Shown here: positions 1 through 4,074 of the stretch, in pieces
Position numbering within the stretch: position 1 is the stretch's first letter
Layout of the letters: every line of letters starts with the position of its first letter
Source: Verrucomicrobiota bacterium
GTDB taxonomy: Bacteria > Verrucomicrobiota > Verrucomicrobiia > Limisphaerales > JACRJZ01
NCBI GenBank assembly: GCA_022711695.1
Contig: JAKLEJ010000235.1
Span: 1-6,009 of the forward strand
DNA: 6,009 nucleotides
Direction: 5' to 3'
The notes under the pieces: generated by a model
What the model was told of the DNA's origin: nothing
The model's input: only the letters and a program-made list of their open reading frames with translations
Database searches by the model: none
Program-made: the position numbers and the translations under genes

Positions 1-21
1 GCGCGGATGCTTTCGACATGG

Positions 22-50
22 AGCCACCGAGAACACCGAGGGCACAGAGG
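22..50. repeat. Short intergenic repeat unit, agccaccgag type
   Basis: The stretch begins agccaccgagaacaccgag and continues with a related ggcacagagg. It has an internal near-repeat (accgag, acaccgag, gcacagag). It opens like the unit at 188-218 (agccac followed by g- and a-rich triplets). From memory, phrases of this kind recur between genes in Verrucomicrobiota genomes, but this window shows only one clear copy, so calling it a repeat family rests mainly on that recollection. Confidence 0.4.
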
Positions 51-111
51 GAGACCGGCTGAAGGCAGCACAGGAACCACACCAGAGATGACTGGCGAGT
101 GGGGACTGGCT

Positions 112-143
112 GGGAGCGGCTCCGCGGGAGCGTCGCCCTACCG
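112..143. repeat. Small GC-rich hairpin element
   Basis: GGAGC at 113-117 can pair with GCTCC at 119-123, and the same GCTCC can instead pair with GGAGC at 127-131 across a 3-base loop, giving two mutually exclusive stems. The right half (gggagcgtcgccctacc) resembles an intergenic motif I recall as frequent in Verrucomicrobiota. No T-tract follows, so it is not a good intrinsic terminator. Its function is unknown. Confidence 0.35.
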
Positions 144-187
144 CGGGCGGCGGGTTTTACAGAAGGGGGAGAAGGGAACGAAGAGGA

Positions 188-218
188 AGCCACGGATGGA
201 CGCGGATGAGCGCGGATG
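188..218. repeat. 31-bp intergenic repeat, copy 1
   Basis: This unit matches 3977-4007 at 30 of 31 positions in the same orientation; the only difference is a t in gcggatgagc that is g in the other copy. It is built from a reiterated cgcggatga-like core (ggatggacgcggatgagcgc). A shortened relative is visible at about 3857-3873. It lies 37 bp before the 62-bp repeat at 256-317, so the two units form a composite element. It codes for nothing recognisable. Confidence 0.75.
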
Positions 219-255
219 AAGGAGAGGCTTGCGCGCGAAGCGAGACAGACGGCCG

Positions 256-317
256 CAGTGAGACAGCCTGCGGCGTCTCACGGGGCAGGGGGTGCGATAG
301 GGGGCAGGCCGCCTGAA
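256..317. repeat. 62-bp structured intergenic repeat, copy 1
   Basis: By direct comparison, 57 of 62 bases match 3887-3948, with no gaps and in the same orientation. The first part folds into a hairpin at 258-281: arm GTGAGAC, a bulged A at 265, then GCC, loop TGC, GGC, and arm GTCTCAC. The last part holds an imperfect palindrome, CAGGCCGCCTG (305-315), and its GCAGGC (304-309) could also pair with GCCTGC of the hairpin (266-271). It has no terminal repeats or transposase and is too short to be an IS. It behaves like a REP-type or MITE-like intergenic element. Confidence 0.8.
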
Positions 318-445
318 GGCTGGACGCGGGCGTGGCAGCGCGGGCGCGGAAAGATCGAGGATGGCTTGACAGGAGGCTTTGCGCATTGCAGCTTTCGTAA
401 GCGCTGCGGGCTTTGGAAAAGACTCCGCAGGCGCGTTTTGAAGGG

Positions 446-467
446 TTCAATGGCGCGCGCCATTGAA
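446..467. promoter_or_regulatory. Perfect 22-bp palindrome, possible operator
   Basis: The left arm TTCAATGGCGC is followed directly by its exact reverse complement GCGCCATTGAA, with no spacer and no mismatch. It is not part of either repeat family in the window. It sits about 205 bp before the start of the Usp-like gene. Contiguous palindromes of this size often bind dimeric regulators; with no loop, it is less suited to an RNA hairpin, though a short loop could open in the centre. No T-run follows, so it is not a terminator. Its role as operator is inferred; the palindrome itself is directly seen. Confidence 0.5.
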
Positions 468-591
468 GGCAACAAGGTGGTCGGGCCGCCATCTGAAGCA
501 TGGAGTTGCTTTAAGGCAATGAAACTGCAGAGACGGTGGCCATTCGCGGCGGGCGCTTCTCGGGAAGGCGGGGTTCTCTTTTTCATAGGGT

Positions 592-605
592 CCGGCTGGA
601 GCCGG
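592..605. other. Small inverted repeat before the operon
   Basis: CCGGC (592-596) and GCCGG (601-605) flank TGGA, giving a 5-bp GC-only stem with a four-base loop (the T and A can also pair). A T-rich run lies before it (ctcttttt, 575-583), not after it, so it is not a + strand terminator; on the - strand the following run is A-rich. It falls in the likely 5' untranslated region of the operon, about 70 nt before the first start codon. A regulatory role is only a possibility. Confidence 0.3.
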
Positions 606-672
606 CAGGTTCATTGTCGCACGAGGCGATTCCAGGCGCGTCCGCTGCCCGGCGGGGCGAGGGACGCGGCCC

Positions 673-1827
673 ATGAGCCCAATCGGCGTGACAAGAAACC
701 TCGAGGCCCCGGAAACAGTTAAATCGCAAAGCACAGAGCGGGCGGGCGCGCCCGCGACTGGCGAACTCCCAGGCAACCCGGCCGCAGCGTCGGAGGCGAG
801 AAGCGGTTACCCGCGGATTCTGGCCCCGGTCGATTTAAGCCCCGGCTGCTCGGCGCGAGTGGGCTTCGCCGCGTCCCTGGCACAAGGAGTCGGGGGGCGT
901 GTCACCGTGCTGCACGCAATCGAGGACAACCCGTTCCGGATCGGCAGAGGCGAGGTGTCGGCAGCCCTGGAGGAGGACGAAGGAGCGCGGCAGGCCGAAG
1001 CGCGGCTGCGCCGGTTCATGGAGCATCGGCTGTGGCCCGCAGTGCGGGGGGAGGCGCTGGTGCGCCGAGGGGACGCGGTTGGAGCGATCGTGGAAGCGGC
1101 GCGGGAGATCGAAGCGGACCTGGTGGTGGTGGGGCGAAGACGGCGGCGGGGATGGGATCGGCTTCTGAGCCGGAGCCGGCTGCGGCAGATCGTGCGGCAA
1201 GCGGCCTGCCCGGTGCTGACGATTCCCGACTCTTTCGCGGTGATGCACGGATGCGACCTGGCCGGGGGCGCTGCCGCAGTGGGGCGGCGAGTGCTGGCGC
1301 CGGTGGACGGGAGCGAGGATTCGGAGGCAGTGCTGCGGTGGGGGGCCGCCCTGGCGAAGGCGGCGCGCGGGACGCTGGTGGTCTTCCATGTGGCTGGGCT
1401 GAGCCGCGAGGGGCAGGGGAGTCAGGGGGGAGGCGGCGAGGAGTTTCAGGCGCAGACGGCCGAGGCGCTGGAGCAGCGGGTCTGGGCGTGGGCAAAAGGG
1501 ATCGCGCCGTGGGCTGTGAGATTGGAGGCGCTCCGGGAGAGGGGGATAGCGGCGGCAGAGGTGCTGGCAGCGATGGCGGTGCGGGAACGCTGCGATGCGA
1601 TCGTGGTGAGCAGTCACGCCGTGGGTTGCTGGCGGCGGATGCTGGGGGGGTGCTTGGCGGAGCAGTTGGCGGTGGCGGGGTCGAGCGCTGTGCTGTGCCT
1701 GCCGGCAAGGGGCGTGAAAGTGGCGGAGAACAGGGCCAGAGGATCCTGGCGAGGGGGCGAAATCGGGGAACGAGGGGAGACTCCGGGGGAACCAGGGCGG
1801 GCCCAATGCACCGCGTCAGCGCATTGA
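673..1827 (+). CDS. Tandem-domain universal stress protein (UspA family), degenerate ATP motif
   Basis: Cytosolic protein of 384 residues with two Usp (alpha/beta Rossmann-like) domains, at about residues 46-187 and 205-345. Each opens with the family signature strand and acid: ILAPVDLS (D54) and VLAPVDGS (D212). Each ends with the usual hydrophobic strand (ACPVLTIP, SSAVLCLP). ATP-binding members carry G-x2-G-x9-G-S/T. Domain 1 has GRRRRRGW (154-161) then SRS (166-168), and domain 2 has SSHAVG (313-318) then GGC (325-327), so neither motif is intact and nucleotide binding is doubtful. The first 45 residues and last 40 are low-complexity tails. ATG at 673 is preceded by CGAGGGA (658-664) at 8 nt. 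No other ATG, GTG or TTG lies before the first domain. It is the first gene of the operon. Family assignment is firm; a role in stress response is by family only. Confidence 0.85.
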   Translation: MSPIGVTRNLEAPETVKSQSTERAGAPATGELPGNPAAASEARSGYPRILAPVDLSPGCSARVGFAASLAQGVGGRVTVLHAIEDNPFRIGRGEVSAALEEDEGARQAEARLRRFMEHRLWPAVRGEALVRRGDAVGAIVEAAREIEADLVVVGRRRRRGWDRLLSRSRLRQIVRQAACPVLTIPDSFAVMHGCDLAGGAAAVGRRVLAPVDGSEDSEAVLRWGAALAKAARGTLVVFHVAGLSREGQGSQGGGGEEFQAQTAEALEQRVWAWAKGIAPWAVRLEALRERGIAAAEVLAAMAVRERCDAIVVSSHAVGCWRRMLGGCLAEQLAVAGSSAVLCLPARGVKVAENRARGSWRGGEIGERGETPGEPGRAQCTASAH

Positions 1828-1834
1828 AGGGAGG
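1827..1834 (+). promoter_or_regulatory. Strong ribosome binding site supporting a TTG start
   Basis: AAGGGAGG lies 6 nt before TTG at 1841 and shares its first base with the stop codon of the Usp-like gene (TGA 1825-1827). The match to the anti-Shine-Dalgarno sequence and the spacing favour TTG at 1841 over the later in-frame ATG codons at 1916 and 1964, for which I see no comparable site. The placement suggests translational coupling to the upstream gene. Confidence 0.7.
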
Positions 1835-1840
1835 CTGCGA

Positions 1841-2479
1841 TTGAAACTGTGGTCCTCAATCCTGAGACGGTGGCGCCGAGACGGGAGCTCGACAGGCGCC
1901 GCAAGCGGAGAGCGGATGGCGTTTGGCAGCTTCCGGTTTCCGCGCGAATTGCGGGAAGGGCGCATGTCGTTCCGAGTTTTAAGGTGGTTGCATCGGCGAG
2001 GGGTGTCGCGGGAGCGGCTGCGGAATTCGTGGCTGCACCGGGCGCTCGGGGAGCGTTTGTTCAGCAAGGACCTGTGGGCGTGGCGGCGGAAGACGGTGGC
2101 GCGAGGGTGGTTGATCGGGTCGCTGGTGGCGGCCACACCGCTGCTGGGGGCGCAACTGGCGCTGGGCGTGCCGCTGGCGCTGTGGGGCCGGGGCAATGTG
2201 CTGGTGGTGATCGGGCTGATCTTCATGACCAACCCCCTGACTGCGGGGGTCTTCTACCCGTTCGCTTTCCTGGTCGGATGCTGGGCGCTAGGGCGGCCGG
2301 CGGGAGACTTTCACTGGGCGCAGGGGCCGTGGTGGCACGCGGGGGGGCCGCTGGTTGTGGGGTGTGCCGTGGTGGGCGCGGCGGTCGGATTGGGCGGGTT
2401 TGCGCTCATCCGCCTGCTGTGGCGCGATCGGAAGCCTGGAACGGAGCGCACTCGAATGGCCGGGGTGGCTGAAGGTTGA
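1841..2479 (+). CDS. DUF2062 integral membrane protein
   Basis: A 212-residue protein with the layout of DUF2062 (Pfam family of unknown function). A basic N-terminal region leads into the family's approach sequence LFSKDLWAWRRKTVARGWLIG (73-93 by position), then a hydrophobic segment at about 89-113. The polar GRGN turn (117-119 region) comes next, followed by a second hydrophobic stretch with the characteristic FMTNPLTAGVFYPFAF (128-143) and a third membrane segment at about 168-194. The start is TTG with a strong ribosome binding site. The first 40 residues are not part of the usual domain and may be variable. It begins 14 nt after the Usp-like gene and ends 5 nt before the preferred tatC start. 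No catalytic residues are known for the family, so I assign no function beyond an inner-membrane location. Confidence 0.85.
   Translation: MKLWSSILRRWRRDGSSTGAASGERMAFGSFRFPRELREGRMSFRVLRWLHRRGVSRERLRNSWLHRALGERLFSKDLWAWRRKTVARGWLIGSLVAATPLLGAQLALGVPLALWGRGNVLVVIGLIFMTNPLTAGVFYPFAFLVGCWALGRPAGDFHWAQGPWWHAGGPLVVGCAVVGAAVGLGGFALIRLLWRDRKPGTERTRMAGVAEG
2471..2475 (+). promoter_or_regulatory. Ribosome binding site that sets the tatC start
   Basis: GAAGG lies 9 nt before ATG at 2485 but directly abuts the alternative TTG at 2476, which makes ATG 2485 the better start. The TTG could only use the weaker GGGTGG at 2463-2468. The site lies inside the last codons of the DUF2062 gene, whose TGA is at 2477-2479. 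A further in-frame ATG at 2518 would remove the acidic N-terminus without touching the TatC domain. Confidence 0.5.
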
Positions 2480-2484
2480 AACGC

Positions 2485-3522
2485 ATGACAGATCGCGAGC
2501 AGGACAAACGGGAGGCGATGCCCGAGGAAGAGGAGGGGGGTGGTCCGGTCAAAACGTTCCTGGAGCACCTGGAGGACCTGCGATGGGTGCTGATCAAAAG
2601 CGTGGCGGCGTTGGGCGTGGGGGTGGTGGTGTGCCTGCTGGCAGGGGACCAGGTGGTGAAGCTGCTCCTGCGGCCGCTGAAGCAGGCCCGGACAAGCTAC
2701 ACGAAGAAGGAGCAAGTGGTGAGCGTGTCGTTTCTGACGGGCAAGGTGGGGAGGTTCCGGTTGAGCGAGGAGCAGAAGGGGGCCGCGCCCTATGGCAGCA
2801 ACCGCGTGGCGGCCTTGAGATTGGAGCCGACGCCAAGCGGAACGGATCCGAACCTTTGGCTTCTGCGGCTGCGACCGGCGGAGGATGGGGCGGCGTCGGC
2901 CATGGCGACAGGGTTGGATGTGCCGATTGCGACACTGAGTCCGGCGAGCGGGTTTGTGGTGGCGTTTCGGATGGCATTGTGGGCGGGGTTGGTGCTGGCG
3001 ATGCCGGTCATCTTCTACCAGGTGCTGGCGTTCGTCGTGCCCGCGCTGCGGCGGGTGGAAAAGCAATGCGTGCGAGCGGGGCTGATCTACGGGCTGGGCC
3101 TGTTTTTCCTCGGGGTGGCGTTCTGCTATTTCATTTTAATGCCCGTGGCGCTGGGAGCGGCGGTGCAGTTCAGCGAGTGGCTGGGGTTCTCGGCGCCGAT
3201 GTGGCAGGCGGAGGATTATGTGCGGTTCGTGTCGAAGTTCCTGCTGGGCATGGGGCTGGGTTTCCAGGTGCCGGTCGTGGTGCTGGTGCTGGTGAAGTTG
3301 GGGTTGGTGGACCACGCCAAGCTGTCAGCCATGCGGCGCTACGTCATCGTGGTGAGCTTCGTCGTCGGGGCGATGCTGACGCCTCCCGATGTGATCACGC
3401 AGGTGATGATGGCGGTCCCGCTGCAGATTCTGTATGAGGCCAGCGTGGGGATCGCGTGGTATTGGGAGCGGCGCGAGAAGAAGCGGGCGCTGTCGAGCCA
3501 GCCGAGTGACGCCTACGTATGA
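2485..3522 (+). CDS. tatC: Sec-independent (twin-arginine) protein translocase subunit TatC
   Basis: TatC is the polytopic inner-membrane receptor that recognises twin-arginine signal peptides and works with TatA/TatB to export folded proteins. With ATG 2485 the product is 345 residues. Visible family marks are FLEHLEDLR (25-33) before the first membrane helix (about 35-54), FYQVLAFVVPALRRVE (177-192) with the conserved Glu at 192, the helix ending YFILMP (215-220), GFQVPV (259-264) where E. coli has Glu instead of Gln, and MLTPPDVITQ (297-306) with the conserved Asp at 302. TatC proteins are usually about 240-260 residues. The extra length comes from an acidic N-terminal tail (10-20) and roughly 70 extra residues in the first periplasmic loop (about 66-150). 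Start chosen by the GAAGG at 9 nt; TTG 2476 would add three residues. Neighbours include no tatA or tatB. Confidence 0.95.
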   Translation: MTDREQDKREAMPEEEEGGGPVKTFLEHLEDLRWVLIKSVAALGVGVVVCLLAGDQVVKLLLRPLKQARTSYTKKEQVVSVSFLTGKVGRFRLSEEQKGAAPYGSNRVAALRLEPTPSGTDPNLWLLRLRPAEDGAASAMATGLDVPIATLSPASGFVVAFRMALWAGLVLAMPVIFYQVLAFVVPALRRVEKQCVRAGLIYGLGLFFLGVAFCYFILMPVALGAAVQFSEWLGFSAPMWQAEDYVRFVSKFLLGMGLGFQVPVVVLVLVKLGLVDHAKLSAMRRYVIVVSFVVGAMLTPPDVITQVMMAVPLQILYEASVGIAWYWERREKKRALSSQPSDAYV

Positions 3523-3842
3523 GAGCGCAGAGACTGCTGTGCCTGGTCGCCGTCGTGGCTGCGGCGCACGTGGCCGCGCTGAGCCTCGTTCTGGGGGTGC
3601 GACACCCGGGGTATCTGCTGGCCGCGACGTTGAGCGCGACGGCGATCTGGGGCGCGGTGTTCCGGCTGGGAGACCGGAGGCGACGGCGTCTCTGCCTCGT
3701 GGGCGTGGTGGCTGGACTGGCAGTGCAGCAGTTGGCGTATCAGATGTTGCGAGAGGACCTGCCGGGGTTTTGGTGGCCGCTGGCGCAATTTGCGGCGGTT
3801 CACCTGGTGGCGGCCTGCGGGATCGGGAGGGGGGCGTCGTGA
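3519..3842 (+). CDS. Small membrane protein of unknown function, coupled to tatC
   Basis: This 107-residue protein is not recognised. Its hydrophobicity suggests four membrane segments at about 6-26, 31-49, 57-76 and 84-102, separated by a strongly basic cytoplasmic-type turn, RLGDRRRRR (49-57), and an acidic aromatic turn, REDLPGFWW (78-86). A helical hairpin pair is therefore plausible, with most of the protein inside the membrane. Its ATG overlaps the tatC stop codon as ATGA (3519-3522), with no good ribosome binding site of its own, which points to translation by re-initiation after tatC. That overlap and the consistent hydrophobic pattern are the main reasons to believe it is a real gene. 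It ends the operon. It is not TatA-like: it lacks a single helix followed by an amphipathic helix. No function is proposed. Confidence 0.7.
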   Translation: MRAQRLLCLVAVVAAAHVAALSLVLGVRHPGYLLAATLSATAIWGAVFRLGDRRRRRLCLVGVVAGLAVQQLAYQMLREDLPGFWWPLAQFAAVHLVAACGIGRGAS

Positions 3843-3856
3843 GGCCGGCATGAGGC

Positions 3857-3873
3857 GCCAGATGGACGCGGAG
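3857..3873. repeat. Degenerate partial copy of the 31-bp repeat
   Basis: gccagatggacgcggag matches the first half of the 31-bp unit (gccacggatggacgcgga) apart from a two-base loss near the front. It precedes the second 62-bp repeat by 13 bp, just as the full unit precedes the first 62-bp repeat at a longer distance. This suggests that the two unit types travelled or arose as a composite element. Confidence 0.45.
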
Positions 3874-3886
3874 AGATAGGCGACCC

Positions 3887-3948
3887 CAGTGAGACGGCCT
3901 GCGGCGTCTCGCGGGGGAGGGGGTGCGATACAGGGCAGGCCGCCTGAA
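3887..3948. repeat. 62-bp structured intergenic repeat, copy 2
   Basis: It matches copy 1 (256-317) at 57 of 62 bases. The hairpin is kept: GAGAC (3891-3895), bulged G, GCC, loop TGC, GGC, GTCTC (3906-3910). The two differences that fall in the hairpin region are the bulged base (A in copy 1, G here) and base 3911, which changes a T-A pair to a T-G wobble, so the fold survives in RNA read from the + strand. It lies 44 bp after the end of the operon. No T-run follows, so a terminator role is not supported. Confidence 0.8.
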
Positions 3949-3976
3949 TAGGGCGGAACTGTGACAGGGGGCACTG

Positions 3977-4007
3977 AGCCACGGATGGACGCGGAGGAGC
4001 GCGGATG
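3977..4007. repeat. 31-bp intergenic repeat, copy 2
   Basis: It matches 188-218 at 30 of 31 bases in the same orientation. It follows the 62-bp unit here, whereas the first copy precedes it. A further fragment starting gagccacggc at 4020 begins the same way and then diverges. It lies between convergent genes and encodes nothing recognisable. Confidence 0.75.
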
Positions 4008-4040
4008 TTCTTCCCCGCTGAGCCACGGCACCCGCGAAGA

Positions 4041-4074
4041 GCGCCGGGGGGCGCAGTGGATGCCTCCCGGGCGC
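4041..4074 (+). terminator. Possible terminator hairpin between convergent genes
   Basis: GCGCCGGGGGGC (4041-4052) pairs with GCCTCCCGGGCGC (4062-4074) around a 9-base loop, with one bulged C and one G-T wobble. On the + strand it is followed by the short, weak T-run tattt (4075-4079). It sits between the end of the + operon and the stop of the - strand hydrolase, and its right arm overlaps the last base of that stop codon. The position suits termination of the operon, but the T-run is poor. An alternative shorter stem, GCGCC/GGCGC, exists at 4041-4054. Confidence 0.35.

Larger units (their letters stand above)
1..672. other. Gene-poor intergenic region with repeats and palindromes
   Basis: No reading frame here looks like a real protein. 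The longest one on the + strand (216-722) reads straight through the 62-bp repeat and gives an Arg/Gly-rich product with no recognisable fold, and the antisense frames are Pro/Arg/Ser-rich in the way GC-rich non-coding DNA usually is. What the region does contain are short repeat units (22-50, 188-218, 256-317), small hairpins (113-131 and 592-605) and a perfect 22-bp palindrome (446-467). The promoter of the downstream operon should lie here. A TTGACA box occurs at 366-371, but no good -10 box follows at 16-18 nt. Confidence 0.7.

Noticed and set aside
258..281. Repeat hairpin as an intrinsic terminator
   Set aside because: The stem is good, but no T-run follows in either direction and there is no gene ending just before it on the + strand within the window.
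366..371. TTGACA as a -35 box for the operon
   Set aside because: The hexamer is perfect, but the bases 16-18 nt downstream (gcagct to agcttt) do not resemble TATAAT, so I do not call a promoter.
1..672. CRISPR array or insertion sequence
   Set aside because: Repeats are few, irregularly spaced and not separated by uniform spacers, and there is no transposase or terminal inverted repeat.
216..722. 168-residue + strand open frame
   Set aside because: It runs through the 62-bp repeat, overlaps the real Usp start, and the product is Arg/Gly-rich without any fold signature.
835..1806. 323-residue frame antisense to the Usp-like gene
   Set aside because: It is Pro/Arg/His/Ser-rich, as expected for the reverse strand of a GC-rich gene, and the sense strand encodes clear Usp domains.
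2355..3437. 360-residue + strand frame overlapping DUF2062 and tatC
   Set aside because: It is Gly/Ala/Arg-rich and lies out of frame over a well-supported TatC.
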